Shown: positions 28,119-37,599, counted from the stretch's first letter. The stretch is 59,191 nucleotides of DNA from an uncultured Ruminococcus sp. (GCA_902776375.1 CACYPV010000014.1:1-59191), one strand, 5' to 3'. The notes: generated by a model from the letters alone, not told the origin. Numbers and translations: made by a program.

Positions 28119-29336
28119 TTAATGCTTCGCCAGGAAGATCTTCGGCGTAGGGATAAACTTTGCCGCCATCGCCGCAAAAATCATTATCGGCAGCAGCCTT
28201 GGCGGGAAAACTATCATCAAAAGCAGCACAGTGGCGAGCGGCTTTTTGAGCGTATGACCCACGAGCGCGGTGGTGACTACCGCGGCGCAGAACACCGGGT
28301 CGATGCCCAGCAGTATACTCAGCGCGCAGCCAATGGCAACCCCGCAGAATATCACGGGGAAGAAATGACCGCCCTTTAGCCCCGTTTCGATGCAGACATT
28401 CGTCAGCAGCAGCTTTACGACCGCTACCACCAGCAGCATGACCGCGCCGATGGTTTTCATGTCGTCCATCACCTCGCCTATCTGGTGCTCGCCCGAGAAC
28501 ATCGTAAGCGGCAGGAAGGTTCCCGAAATGCCGAGCAGCAAGCCGCCGGCAGCCGCGCGCAGAACTACGAATTTTTCGAGCTTATCCTTTATCGTCGAGG
28601 TCAGCCTTTGGAAAATGAAGAACAGATAACCCGCGGCTATGCCTGCGATCGTCAGCGGCACTGCGTAAGGGTATATCTTCCAGCTTTGCTTTGCGGCAGC
28701 CATACTCTCCATGCCCATGCTTACGCCGCACAGCTTGTTTAGCAGGATGAACACGCCGAAGGAGCTGAGTATCGCGGCAAAGTAAAGGACTATCTTTGAA
28801 GTTTTGGGCAGCACTGTGTCCTCGTCGGATTCTATCGGCTCCATAAAGCCGAACATCGGCGAGCGGAATATCGTACCCAGCGTCGCGCTCATGCCGATCT
28901 TAGTCAGCTCCTCAACTTCCTTGCGGAAGCGTTTCAGCTTGTCGCCTACCCACGAGCACAACCCCGCGATAACGCCCGTAAGCCCGGCCTCGGGACCTAC
29001 GCTCGCGCCTATCAGCAGCGGAAACAGCGCCGAGCCTATGGTCGAAAAAACATTGTGGTACGGGTACCGCCCCGTCTTTTTCACAGTGCCGATCACGACG
29101 TTCAGCTCCTGCGGATAATCGCCGAACCAATGCTTCCAGATTCCTACAAGCAGTCCGCCTGCCGTGCACACGCACAGCGTATACAGCGGAAAATCGATCT
29201 GCGACGGCACATACACCCACAAAAACTCGATGCCCAGATTCATCAGCCGCAAAAATCCCCAGACGATCGCTCCTACGATCACGCCGAGGATCACGGTATA
29301 AAGCAGAAACAGCAGGTTGTTTTTCAGCTTGCTCAC
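28119..29336 (-). CDS. ClC-family chloride channel/transporter
   Basis: The 405-residue product is an integral membrane protein with about 10 hydrophobic segments. The ClC core motif appears as ASVGPEAGLTGVIAGL (about residue 110; the GREGP equivalent with Arg replaced by Pro), and GLKGGHFFPVIF near 315 corresponds to the GxFxP motif. ClC proteins move Cl- or other anions such as F-. The altered motif leaves the ion and mechanism open. Translation likely starts at GTG 29336 with GTGAGG close upstream. No clear operon partner is present. Confidence 0.88.
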   Translation of the reverse strand: MSKLKNNLLFLLYTVILGVIVGAIVWGFLRLMNLGIEFLWVYVPSQIDFPLYTLCVCTAGGLLVGIWKHWFGDYPQELNVVIGTVKKTGRYPYHNVFSTIGSALFPLLIGASVGPEAGLTGVIAGLCSWVGDKLKRFRKEVEELTKIGMSATLGTIFRSPMFGFMEPIESDEDTVLPKTSKIVLYFAAILSSFGVFILLNKLCGVSMGMESMAAAKQSWKIYPYAVPLTIAGIAAGYLFFIFQRLTSTIKDKLEKFVVLRAAAGGLLLGISGTFLPLTMFSGEHQIGEVMDDMKTIGAVMLLVVAVVKLLLTNVCIETGLKGGHFFPVIFCGVAIGCALSILLGIDPVFCAAVVTTALVGHTLKKPLATVLLLMIVFPPRLLPIMIFAAMAAKFIPTPKIFLAKH

Positions 29337-29425
29337 TACGCCTCACTCATTTCTAATACTATTGGATAACAGTGATAAAGTATGTTTTTATTCTACTACC
29401 GTTCAAGCCAAAAATCAACCGTTTA

Positions 29426-29453
29426 TTGACAACCGCACAAAAAGTATTATAAT
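29426..29453 (+). promoter_or_regulatory. Promoter of the alpha/beta hydrolase gene
   Basis: TTGACA (29426-29431), a 16-nt spacer and TATAAT (29448-29453) lie just upstream of the gene. Confidence 0.8.
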
Positions 29454-29487
29454 ATGAATTATAATCTTAAAAAAAGGAAAGTCGATC

Positions 29488-30249
29488 ATGAAAAGCAAGT
29501 ATTTCAATATAAACGAAAAAGGGCACAGCGTCCGCTGCAAGCTGTATTTCAACGACATGCGCGCGATCAAGCGCGTCGTGATCTGTCTGCACGGCTTCAC
29601 AGGTCACATGGACAACAAGGCGGTCGAACGGTTCGCCGATTATGTCCTTAAAAAGAACAAGGACGTCGCCATACTCATTTACAACGCGCCCTGCCACGGC
29701 GACGACGTTAAAAAGAAGCTCAGCCTTGAAGACTGCGACGCCTACATAACCCTCGTGACAGACTACGCGAAAAAGCAGTTCAAGACGGACGAGCTGTACG
29801 TTTACGCCAACAGCTTCGGCGGCTATCAAGCCCTGAAATATCTGTCCGAGCACAAATGCCCCTTCCGCAAAACCGCGCTGCGCTGCCCTGCCGTGAACAT
29901 GTTCACTGTGATGGATTCGCTTTTGATCCCCGAGGATCGCGCCGTTTTGGAGAAGAACAAGCCCTGTTCGGTCGGCTTTGACCGCAAGGTAACAATAACA
30001 AAACAATTCCTCGAGGAGCTCGAGGCGGCTGAAATAAGCTTCCGCGACTACAGCGCGCTCGCAGACGATATCATCATCCTTCAAGGCACGAAGGACGATA
30101 TAGTATCATATGACTTCGTAAAAGCCTTCGCCGAAAAGAACAGCATAACCTTCATCCCCGTTGAAAACGCCGACCACCGCTTTGTCGACCCGCACACAAT
30201 GGACGTCGCGATAAAAGCCGTCGCCGAATTTTTTGATTTTGCGACCTGA
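29488..30249 (+). CDS. Alpha/beta hydrolase
   Basis: The 253-residue product has no signal peptide. It shows the serine hydrolase layout: oxyanion loop HGFTGH near residue 36, nucleophile elbow ANSFGG (Ser about 112), acid in GTKDD near 205 and His in ADHRF near 231. This resembles small alpha/beta hydrolases acting on esters or acyl groups. The substrate cannot be told. It stands alone between its own promoter and terminator. Confidence 0.88.
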   Translation: MKSKYFNINEKGHSVRCKLYFNDMRAIKRVVICLHGFTGHMDNKAVERFADYVLKKNKDVAILIYNAPCHGDDVKKKLSLEDCDAYITLVTDYAKKQFKTDELYVYANSFGGYQALKYLSEHKCPFRKTALRCPAVNMFTVMDSLLIPEDRAVLEKNKPCSVGFDRKVTITKQFLEELEAAEISFRDYSALADDIIILQGTKDDIVSYDFVKAFAEKNSITFIPVENADHRFVDPHTMDVAIKAVAEFFDFAT

Positions 30250-30261
30250 TAAGCAAAAGCA

Positions 30262-30298
30262 CAGGCTCAGACCTTCACGATCTGAGCCTGCTTTTTTT
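30262..30298 (+). terminator. Bidirectional terminator
   Basis: CAGGCTCAGA and TCTGAGCCTG pair around a 9-nt loop and are followed by seven T on the plus strand. The minus strand has TGCTTTTGCTT, so it can also end the large gene on the other strand. Confidence 0.88.
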
Positions 30299-30300
30299 AT

Positions 30301-33300
30301 TTAGACCGGTTTTCCGATTTGCGAATCGCCTGTGCTGAAATCTGCCAAATAGCGCTGAATCGCCGTAACGTCGCGGATGTTTATCTTGCCGTCGCAGTTC
30401 GCGTCGCCGCATTTTACGAGGCGCGCTATATCCGAAACAGCGTACTCGGCAAAATACCTTTGCAGCAGCGTGGCGTCCTCAATGGTGATCTCGCCGTCGC
30501 CGTCAATGTCGCCGCGCAGGAAGGTCTCGCCCTGTCCGCCGTCCACGTCAACGTATTGACCGAAGATATAAACGTCGTTGTCGATGTCGCTTGCAAGGAT
30601 CATATTGTACAGCAGCATGCCCTTTTCGGTAAACGCCGCGTACATCTTAACGTCGGGAGAGAAGCCCGTGCCAAAGGCGTAAATGTCGCTGAGGCGTACG
30701 GATTCGCTCGTGCCGTCCTCAAACAAGGCGGTAACAAGCATGTTTTCACCGGTCACGGAATAATCCTCGACCTCCACCGAAACAACTTTTTTGTCCTCAT
30801 GGTAGGTCAAGCCGGTGATCTCGCTTTCTTTTCCGGCGTAGCTCAATTCGAAGTAGGTGCGGATGATCTCCATACCGTCGTCATCCCACACGTTAACCCT
30901 GCTGAGCGTGGCGATAACGCCGTCTATCTCCACATGCGCAGTGCAGCCGTTGCCCCACATGTAGTTATTATAGGTCAGGTTATCTCTGCTGAGGGTCACG
31001 GTTTTAGTCGTGTTGTCCGTATTTGTGACCGTGATCTGCGCGCCTACCCAGTCGGGGCTGTAGTATTGTGAGTACACCGCATTGTTCGGCAGCCTTGTCA
31101 ATTCCACCGATTTGACCGTGTTCTGCTTAACCTTAACCTTGAAGGTCGCGGTTTTGCCCATATAGCTCAAAGTGAACTCATTGTCGCCCACGGTCTGCTG
31201 TTCGCTCACCGGTGTGATGTCGTACACATGACCGTCTACCGTACGGTTGTAGGTATCGAAATCCTCCGAGGTGTAGGTCTTGGCGGTGCCGTCGTTGAAA
31301 TGCACCCTGAACGAAAGACCCTCAAGATCGCCGGGGTAGAATCCATCGACTCCGCCGTAGTAATCGTCGCCGTAGGTATAAACATGCGTCGGGTTCGAAA
31401 CGACCTCAACAGAAGTGACGGGCGAATCAACAATTACGACGGGAAGCTTCGCCGTGCGTCCCATGTAGCTTACGGTGATGAAGTTATCGCCGCCCTTTGT
31501 CCACGGACGCTCATACTGATGCGCTTCGTAGGAAACGCGCTTTCCGTTGACCTTGCCGTTTATATTGGAAGTTACCGAGGTGCCGTCAGTATAGTTGATC
31601 GTCACGGGGATATCTTCCAAATTATCCAGATAGTAATAGAAATACCGCTCCCCGTTGTAATTGTCGAAATAACCGTCAACGTTTTCATACAACTCGACAG
31701 CCGTTCCTTCGGGCAGCGTGATGGAAGCCACGGGGTTGGGAACTATAGTCGCCGAAAGCTGCGCCGTTTTGCCGAGATACGAAACGGTGATCAGATTCTC
31801 GCCGCCGATAGTCCACGGCTCCGCGTCTTGGTTGCTTGTCGCCTCAACATAGTAGTCGCCCACCTTGTCGTGCACATTCGCCGTAGCCGTGGTGCCGTCC
31901 TTAAAGTGGATCAAAACCTCAACGTCATCCAGACCATCGAGCGTATAATAGAAATACTTGATATCATACGCGTCCGTTGCGGGGTTGTAGCGCGTCGACC
32001 AATAACCGTCCGCCTCCTCGATGTATGTGGGATGCGGATCGCCGAGTATCTCGATGCCTGCAACGGGAGACTCCGCAACGGTCACGGTCGCCTCTGTTTC
32101 AATGCCGAGATAAGTTACCCAAACAACATTGTCGTCGCCCAATGCAAACGGATCGTTATACTGATCGGCAAATACATCTACCTTGTAGCCGTCAACCGTA
32201 TCGCCTATGCCGGCGGTCTTCACAGTGCCGTTCTTGTAATAGATAGTCACCTCTGTGTCATACAGATCATAAAGGTCGTAGTAATATAATCTCTCGTATC
32301 CGCCGGTCTCATCATTGTAGCGCTGAGCCCAAAAGCCGCCGGTTTCCTCGATAAGGGTGGGGAATTCACCCGTTACCTCTATCCTTGCCACGGGGTTTTC
32401 AAGAACGGTCAGCGCAAAGGTATCCGTCTGACCGTCGCAAGTGACCGTTACGACGTCGTCCTCATTCAGGCTGAATGTTATATATTCGCCTCTCAAACCT
32501 GAATTGCTGCCGTTGTAGCTCCAGTTTGTCGTCACGCCGTCCGACCATTGAAGCTCAACGCTCAGTCCGCTGTATGCGATATCATAATAGTCATAGCCTT
32601 CAAAATAGGTAGTGTTGTCGGGCTCGGTAACAATAGCAAGCGCGGTAACGGCATATCCCTGCTCGACCAAAACGGTAAAATCGCCGGTCACGTCGTCGTC
32701 ACGGAATTCCGTGCGGATGAAGTAGGTCTTGCCGGCTTCAAGCTCGCCCTTGACGCGGAAACTGCCGTCGCTGCTGCCCTGATTGCCGATATGGTTACCA
32801 TTGCTGTCATAAAGATATCCGCAGAAATAATCGTTGGCGGTCGAGGTGAACACATACCAGCCCGTTTCTTCGGGTACAAAGCTGTAGATCGCATAGCTGC
32901 CGCCATTAGTGATAGAGCCGCTCTTGGCCTCGCCGACCGTCAGCGCCTCATAGTCGATGACCGCTACCTCGCATTGCGCGGTCAAGCCCGTATCGGTCGT
33001 CGCGGTGATCGTAGCTGTGCCCTCGGACAGGTAATCAAGGCGCACGGAATCGCTGTATTCGGTAAGCGATACAACATCTTCATTGCTGCAGGAATACGTG
33101 ATCTCGCCCGTATAAGCGCCCTCGGGCTCAACTATCAGTTCCAAGGAATCATGCGTACCGACGTAGCCGGTGACCTCGCTTTGCTCAAAGCTGATCGAGG
33201 TCGCTGTGGGAATGGTATCACAGGTCACGTCAAAACTGCCCGTAGAGCCGCGCCAGAACCTTGCTTTAAGATAATATGTCTTGCCCGCTTCAAGCGGATA

Positions 33301-35847
33301 CTGCAAGCGGAAATTACTGTTCTCGCCGCCGTCGTCATCCGAAACAAGCGCTTCCGAACTGTCGCCTTCATATAAAGCCGCCCTAGTATCAAATTCGCCC
33401 GTAGAGTAGAACACATAAATCGCGTCAGCGTCGGGTGTGATCTTAAATTCCATGTTGCCATTATCTTCAGTGATAACGGCGGTCTTGGTTTCGCCGGGCG
33501 CAAGGGTCTCGTATTCGAATTCGGTCACCGTAACGGTGCAGGTCGCGGTCAACCCGTTTTCACTTGTCGCCGTGATTATTGTTGTACCTAAACTGATTAA
33601 ACCGACGTAGCCGTTATCATCAACATTGGCTACTCTGGGATTCGAGCTGCTCCACTCAATGTCCTCCTCAATAGCGCCCGCAGGCAAAAACTCAACTGTA
33701 AGAGGCGTCCAGTCGCCGACATAGCCTGTGAATTCGCCGGCGCTTATAGCAAGCTCCGTCGCAGGTACGTTCTTTTGAAGGGTAACGGTAAAGCTGCCCG
33801 TCGTGTATGAATAGTAATAGCGCGCGACAAAGTAATAGGTCTCGCCCGCTGTAAGCTCGGTGCGGATAAGGAAATTGTCTTTGCTGCCGCTCTGGTCGTC
33901 GCTTTCAAGGTCGTTCATATCGGCGTCGAGCAGCTCGCCGTAGGTATCGCCCGTGCCATCGGAGAAGAATGTGTAGGTAGCGGTCTCTTCGGGTACGAAT
34001 TTAAAGTAAGCCTTGGCTCCGCCGCTAATGATATCGACGTCCTTCGTCTCGCCCACGCTGATGTCGTCAAACGCCTTGACGGTTATCGTGCAGGTCGCGG
34101 TAAATCCGTTTTCACTTGTCGCGGTGATGACAGCCGAGCCCTCGGTCAAAAGCTCCGCTATGCCGTTATTGTCAACGCTGACTATGCTCGGCGCGCTGCT
34201 TTCCCAGCTTACGCTCTCTTCGGAAGCGCCATCGGGCGTGAACGTAACGGTCAGCTCCACGGTGTTGTTCTTGTAGCCTGTGAACGCCGCGCCCTGAGTT
34301 ATAGTCATGCCGGTTGCGGCGGGCGCTTTTGTAACGCTCACCTGATACGAGCCGGTATCGTCGTCCTCGTCAAAGCCCGTGCGGATATAGTAGGTCGTTC
34401 CCGCCGTAAGCTTGCCCCTCAGCATAAAATCATTATCGGGATAACCGTAGGCGAAACCTAACTGATTTGTTTCATAGCCGTCCAGCTCGCCGAACTCGGC
34501 GTAGGTCTGACTCTCGGCGCCCGAGGAGCTGAAAATATAGTCGCCGCTCTCGGATGGGGTGAATTTCATCATCGTCCAGCCGCCGCCGTAAGTTATCTCG
34601 GACGTTACGGGCGCGGCAGTCGTCAGCGTTTCAAAATCCTTTACCGTGACCTGAATGGAAGCCTTCACATTCCGAGTCGTCGAGGCGGTTATCTTAGCCG
34701 TGCCCGGAGATACGAATGTGACCATGCCGCCGGGATTAACAGTTGCAACGTCGCCGTTATTGCTTGACCAACTGAGGGGGTCAACAGCGTCCTCGGGAGT
34801 GAGTGTCGTGCTGAGATACATATTGTAGCCGACATATCCCGAAACCGCGCTGCCCTGATTTATGGTTACCGCAGTCGCGTAAGGAACAGCCTCGATGGTC
34901 ACGTCAAAGCTGCCGACCGAATACTCGCTCCAGTTTTCGATACCCGCCTCAAGTATATATTCCTGACCCTGCTGCAACATAGACATAACGCGGAAATTGT
35001 TTTGCCTGTTGCTGTTAAGGATAGTATCGCCGCGGATGATATAGCCCTCGGTGTACCTGTCGTATTCGTCGTTGCCGGTTGTGTAGAACACATAGCGGCG
35101 GCTTTCGGGCGCGGTAAACACAAAGCGCGTCTTTTCGCCGGGGTTCTCAACATTGACCGTCTTTGTCTCGCCGACAGATATCGTCCCGGGTTCGATAACG
35201 TTGATCGTGATCTGATCGGTCAACCCTTTTTGGCTGGTTACGGTTATCACCGCAGAGCCGGCGGAAAGCAGCGATACCATTCCGCTGTTATCCACCGAAG
35301 CCACCTCGGGGCTTCCCGACTGCCAGCTCAGGCTCTCAGCGGACGCGTCCTCGGGGCTGAACACCGCGTTCAGCTGCACCTCGGTGCCGACATAGCCCTT
35401 GTAGCTGTCGCCGTTCTCGATGCTGACGCTCTCGGCGAACGGCACCGCGTCAACGTGCAGGTCAAAGCTGCCCGTGCCGCTGTAAAGCCAAACCTTCAAA
35501 TAATAGGTCTTTCCCGCGTCGAGCATGGCGGTTATCAAAAAATTACTTTCACTGCCGCCGTCGTCATTTTCCGCCACATAAGCCTGAGCGTTATCGCGCA
35601 GCTCGGCAACGGTGTCAACGCTTCCCATAGAGTAAAACTTGTACTCGCGCGACTCTGTGGGAGTGAACGAATAGGTCACCTCGCTGCCGTCCGATTCAAC
35701 GGTCAAAGCCGTACCGACCGTGAGCGCGATAGGATCGGCGACCGCCTGTGTATCCGCTTCTGCCGCAAACGCCTGCATCGCGCCCATAGGCACAAGACCG
35801 AACACCAAAAGCGCCGCCAGCAAAACGGAAACTGTCTTTTTCAACAT
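30301..35847 (-). CDS. Large secreted PPC/Ig-like repeat protein with C-terminal dockerin
   Basis: The 1848-residue product starts at 35847 (AGGAGG 9 nt upstream) with a signal peptide MLKKTVSVLLAALLVFGLV ending near AFA-AEA. Residues about 45-1080 alternate six prepeptidase-C-like domains (FTPTESREYKFYS ... LDAGKTYYLKV) with Big_2-like Ig domains (SVSIENG..GYVGT..SWQSGSPEVASVD). Residues about 1080-1760 hold tandem Ig-like units typified by PVASIEVTGEFPTLIEE and YFYYYLDNLEDIPVTINYTDGT. The last 75 residues are a type I dockerin with two calcium loops (GDIDGDGEITIEDATLLQRY and GDANCDGKINIRDVTAIQRY). It has no catalytic domain that I can see. It probably docks through a cohesin into a cellulosome/amylosome-like complex, but no cohesin is encoded here. 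Confidence 0.9.
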   Translation of the reverse strand: MLKKTVSVLLAALLVFGLVPMGAMQAFAAEADTQAVADPIALTVGTALTVESDGSEVTYSFTPTESREYKFYSMGSVDTVAELRDNAQAYVAENDDGGSESNFLITAMLDAGKTYYLKVWLYSGTGSFDLHVDAVPFAESVSIENGDSYKGYVGTEVQLNAVFSPEDASAESLSWQSGSPEVASVDNSGMVSLLSAGSAVITVTSQKGLTDQITINVIEPGTISVGETKTVNVENPGEKTRFVFTAPESRRYVFYTTGNDEYDRYTEGYIIRGDTILNSNRQNNFRVMSMLQQGQEYILEAGIENWSEYSVGSFDVTIEAVPYATAVTINQGSAVSGYVGYNMYLSTTLTPEDAVDPLSWSSNNGDVATVNPGGMVTFVSPGTAKITASTTRNVKASIQVTVKDFETLTTAAPVTSEITYGGGWTMMKFTPSESGDYIFSSSGAESQTYAEFGELDGYETNQLGFAYGYPDNDFMLRGKLTAGTTYYIRTGFDEDDDTGSYQVSVTKAPAATGMTITQGAAFTGYKNNTVELTVTFTPDGASEESVSWESSAPSIVSVDNNGIAELLTEGSAVITATSENGFTATCTITVKAFDDISVGETKDVDIISGGAKAYFKFVPEETATYTFFSDGTGDTYGELLDADMNDLESDDQSGSKDNFLIRTELTAGETYYFVARYYYSYTTGSFTVTLQKNVPATELAISAGEFTGYVGDWTPLTVEFLPAGAIEEDIEWSSSNPRVANVDDNGYVGLISLGTTIITATSENGLTATCTVTVTEFEYETLAPGETKTAVITEDNGNMEFKITPDADAIYVFYSTGEFDTRAALYEGDSSEALVSDDDGGENSNFRLQYPLEAGKTYYLKARFWRGSTGSFDVTCDTIPTATSISFEQSEVTGYVGTHDSLELIVEPEGAYTGEITYSCSNEDVVSLTEYSDSVRLDYLSEGTATITATTDTGLTAQCEVAVIDYEALTVGEAKSGSITNGGSYAIYSFVPEETGWYVFTSTANDYFCGYLYDSNGNHIGNQGSSDGSFRVKGELEAGKTYFIRTEFRDDDVTGDFTVLVEQGYAVTALAIVTEPDNTTYFEGYDYYDIAYSGLSVELQWSDGVTTNWSYNGSNSGLRGEYITFSLNEDDVVTVTCDGQTDTFALTVLENPVARIEVTGEFPTLIEETGGFWAQRYNDETGGYERLYYYDLYDLYDTEVTIYYKNGTVKTAGIGDTVDGYKVDVFADQYNDPFALGDDNVVWVTYLGIETEATVTVAESPVAGIEILGDPHPTYIEEADGYWSTRYNPATDAYDIKYFYYTLDGLDDVEVLIHFKDGTTATANVHDKVGDYYVEATSNQDAEPWTIGGENLITVSYLGKTAQLSATIVPNPVASITLPEGTAVELYENVDGYFDNYNGERYFYYYLDNLEDIPVTINYTDGTSVTSNINGKVNGKRVSYEAHQYERPWTKGGDNFITVSYMGRTAKLPVVIVDSPVTSVEVVSNPTHVYTYGDDYYGGVDGFYPGDLEGLSFRVHFNDGTAKTYTSEDFDTYNRTVDGHVYDITPVSEQQTVGDNEFTLSYMGKTATFKVKVKQNTVKSVELTRLPNNAVYSQYYSPDWVGAQITVTNTDNTTKTVTLSRDNLTYNNYMWGNGCTAHVEIDGVIATLSRVNVWDDDGMEIIRTYFELSYAGKESEITGLTYHEDKKVVSVEVEDYSVTGENMLVTALFEDGTSESVRLSDIYAFGTGFSPDVKMYAAFTEKGMLLYNMILASDIDNDVYIFGQYVDVDGGQGETFLRGDIDGDGEITIEDATLLQRYFAEYAVSDIARLVKCGDANCDGKINIRDVTAIQRYLADFSTGDSQIGKPV

Positions 35848-36010
35848 GATTATATGCCTCCTTTTATAAAATGATATTATAGTACTACCTATATACACAT
35901 TATATCATATTAAGCAAAATAATACTATACAAAATTACACCCCTGTTTTTAGCTATAGTGCATAACCGTTGTTACTGCCTGACTGAACTTTCCCCTGCAA
36001 TCCGCAAAAA

Positions 36011-36034
36011 CAAAAAGCTCCCGCCAAGGGGAGC
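36011..36034 (-). terminator. Terminator of the L,D-transpeptidase gene
   Basis: On the minus strand GCTCCCC pairs with GGGAGC and is followed by TTTTTG and more T. Confidence 0.8.
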
Positions 36035-36073
36035 CTTTCGAATTATCTATACATTTTTTATCCGGCGTTCTTG

Positions 36074-36847
36074 TCAGAAGTCGCCGCCCAAATTTTGAAG
36101 TGTATCGATGACCACCGCGCAGTCCGGCTTTACCTTCTGCATAACGAGCTTCATCTGGTTTTCGGGGATAGCTACGCAGCCGCCCGTGAATGGCTTGTTG
36201 GGGCCGAGGCAGTGCAGGAATATCGCCGAGCCCGCGCCGGTCTTACATTCCTCGTTGTAGCTGATGTTCAGGCAGTACTGATAGTGACGGGTGTATTCGA
36301 CGATGTGCTCGCTGTCCTCTTTGTTGAGGTCGGGGTAATCCTTGATGCTCACCATCTTGTTGTACTGCATACCGTCGCGCGTATCGCCCGACCAGTAGTT
36401 GTTATCATCGACCTTTAGGTAAGAGATCGCGCAGCCGGGGTCGTCGGCAATGCCGAACGCCGCATTGAATTTAAAGGTGCCGACCGGCGTTTTGCCGTCG
36501 CCCTCTTTTGTCTTGCCCAAGCCGTTTTTGCCGATATAGCCCGGGGTCGTCATTATCATCTGCCACTTGCCGTTCTCGTCCTTTTCGTGCATCGAGACCC
36601 AAGCGGTGGTTTTTTCGTGCGCCGCCACTACAAAAAGCTGGTTCGCGTCCTTTGCCGCGGGCAGCTTTGTGACCCATTCGGGAGATTCGCCGAGCAAGGT
36701 GGTGGTCGCTATGTCTGCCGCAGCGTCCTTTTTATCGTCTTTTTTGCTGTCGTTGCCGCAGCCTGCCAGCACAGCGGCGGCTGAAAATACAGACACAGCG
36801 GCAAGTGACATTGCGATTATCCTTGTTTCTATCGAAGCCTTTTTCAT
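36074..36847 (-). CDS. YkuD-type L,D-transpeptidase lipoprotein
   Basis: The 257-residue product has a lipoprotein signal with lipobox VLAGC (Cys30), then a Lys/Asp-rich linker and a YkuD domain. The catalytic signature HCLGPNKPFTGGCVAI (about residues 214-229) carries His and Cys in H-x2-G...GC form. L,D-transpeptidases make 3-3 crosslinks in peptidoglycan or attach proteins to it. A substrate loop GKTPVGTFKFNAAFG precedes it. AAGGAGAG lies before the ATG. It has its own promoter about 95 nt upstream, leaving an untranslated leader that can fold (GGGAGCC/GGAGGCTCC). Confidence 0.92.
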   Translation of the reverse strand: MKKASIETRIIAMSLAAVSVFSAAAVLAGCGNDSKKDDKKDAAADIATTTLLGESPEWVTKLPAAKDANQLFVVAAHEKTTAWVSMHEKDENGKWQMIMTTPGYIGKNGLGKTKEGDGKTPVGTFKFNAAFGIADDPGCAISYLKVDDNNYWSGDTRDGMQYNKMVSIKDYPDLNKEDSEHIVEYTRHYQYCLNISYNEECKTGAGSAIFLHCLGPNKPFTGGCVAIPENQMKLVMQKVKPDCAVVIDTLQNLGGDF

Positions 36848-36942
36848 GATATCTCTCCTTTGGTATTATTATTTCGGGAGCCTCCGAGCATTCCGTGCCG
36901 CGCTGATCATCAGCAGGAAAATACAGCAGCTCCTTTACATTT

Positions 36943-36971
36943 ATAATACCAAATAGATATGATTATTGCAA
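36943..36971 (-). promoter_or_regulatory. Promoter of the L,D-transpeptidase gene
   Basis: On the minus strand TTGCAA (36966-36971), a 17-nt spacer and TATTAT (36943-36948). Confidence 0.65.
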
Positions 36972-36988
36972 GTATTTTGTCATTATTT

Positions 36989-37026
36989 AAGGCAATCCGC
37001 ACACCTGAATTATGCGGTGTTGCCTT
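36989..37026 (-). terminator. Hairpin at the end of the 43-residue peptide gene
   Basis: AAGGCAA pairs with TTGCCTT with inner CCGCA/TGCGG. The stem includes the stop codon region, and AAATAATG follows on the minus strand. It is a weak terminator or RNA-stabilising hairpin. Confidence 0.5.
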
Positions 37027-37156
37027 AGTGTACGTGATTTCCCAGCACGGTAACGCATGCCGTTACCGGAAGAACGAACAGCACCGCGAATATAAACAGC
37101 GAGGGCGCCACATGCTTCGCGGTGTGCATAGCCTTTTTTAACGTTTCCTTTTTCAT
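37025..37156 (-). CDS. 43-residue single-pass membrane peptide
   Basis: This short minus-strand ORF has AAGGAG 8 nt before its ATG. The product begins MKKETLKKAMHTAKHVAPS, then has a hydrophobic segment LFIFAVLFVLPVTACVTVLG and ends NHVH. The basic N-terminus and single helix suggest a small inner-membrane peptide with the N-terminus inside. I do not recognise a family. It could be a regulatory micro-protein or a toxin-like peptide. It overlaps nothing and sits between two promoters. Confidence 0.6.
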   Translation of the reverse strand: MKKETLKKAMHTAKHVAPSLFIFAVLFVLPVTACVTVLGNHVH

Positions 37157-37277
37157 AAGTCATACTCCTTTTTAGAATCATCTTCTTAACTTGACTACAG
37201 TATATAACACCGACCATTACAAATTCATTACAAATCCGGCTTGTTTTTAAAAAAACCGAAAAAAATGCCGTTTTTTA

Positions 37278-37306
37278 TTTACAAACCGCGATTATTGTGA
37301 TAGAAT
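37278..37306 (+). promoter_or_regulatory. Candidate promoter of the preQ1 operon
   Basis: TTTACA (37278-37283), a 17-nt spacer and TAGAAT (37301-37306). A hairpin AAGACAG/CTGTCTT follows at 37313-37340. The leader to queD is about 310 nt and contains the MITE-like element. Confidence 0.55.
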
Positions 37307-37340
37307 ACGCAAAGACAGTTCGTTTGCGCCATCCTGTCTT

Positions 37341-37499
37341 ATACTAATATTCAATAAAACCCTTTTGCATCTGTCGCGTTAAATTTCGCATAACTGCGTT
37401 GTCGTCCTTGCAAGGCGTCAGCCTTGCGGCGTCCTCCGCCTTGTTCTGCAAAATTTTCCGCTGACATCTGCTATAAAGCGTTTTAATGAAAATTAGTAT
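37341..37499. mobile_element. MITE-like element with imperfect terminal inverted repeats
   Basis: The 159-bp segment begins ATACTAATATTCAATAAAAC and ends with the near reverse complement, ending ATTAGTAT. The arms match over more than 20 bp with a few mismatches. There is no ORF inside. The middle is G+C-rich with GCGTTGTCGTCCTTGCAAGG. It may have a TA target duplication. It lies between the candidate promoter and queD. A remnant arm is at 28069-28100. Confidence 0.65.
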
Positions 37500-37565
37500 T
37501 AAAACAAAACCACGGGCTTTGCGCTTTTGCGCGTATTCTTAATATATGATTTTATGTCTATTAGG

Positions 37566-37599
37566 ATACGTCTGCCCTTTTGCAGGCGTATTTTCTTTT
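37566..37599 (+). promoter_or_regulatory. Terminator-like hairpin in the queD leader
   Basis: ATACGTCTGC (37566-37575) pairs with GCAGGCGTAT (37582-37591) and is followed by TTTTCTTTT. It ends about 22 nt before the queD ATG, as an attenuator would. A preQ1-sensing aptamer upstream would be expected for this operon, but I could not recognise one. Confidence 0.6.

Noticed and set aside
32548-33375. 275-residue plus-strand ORF
   Set aside because: It is a shadow of the large dockerin gene on the other strand.
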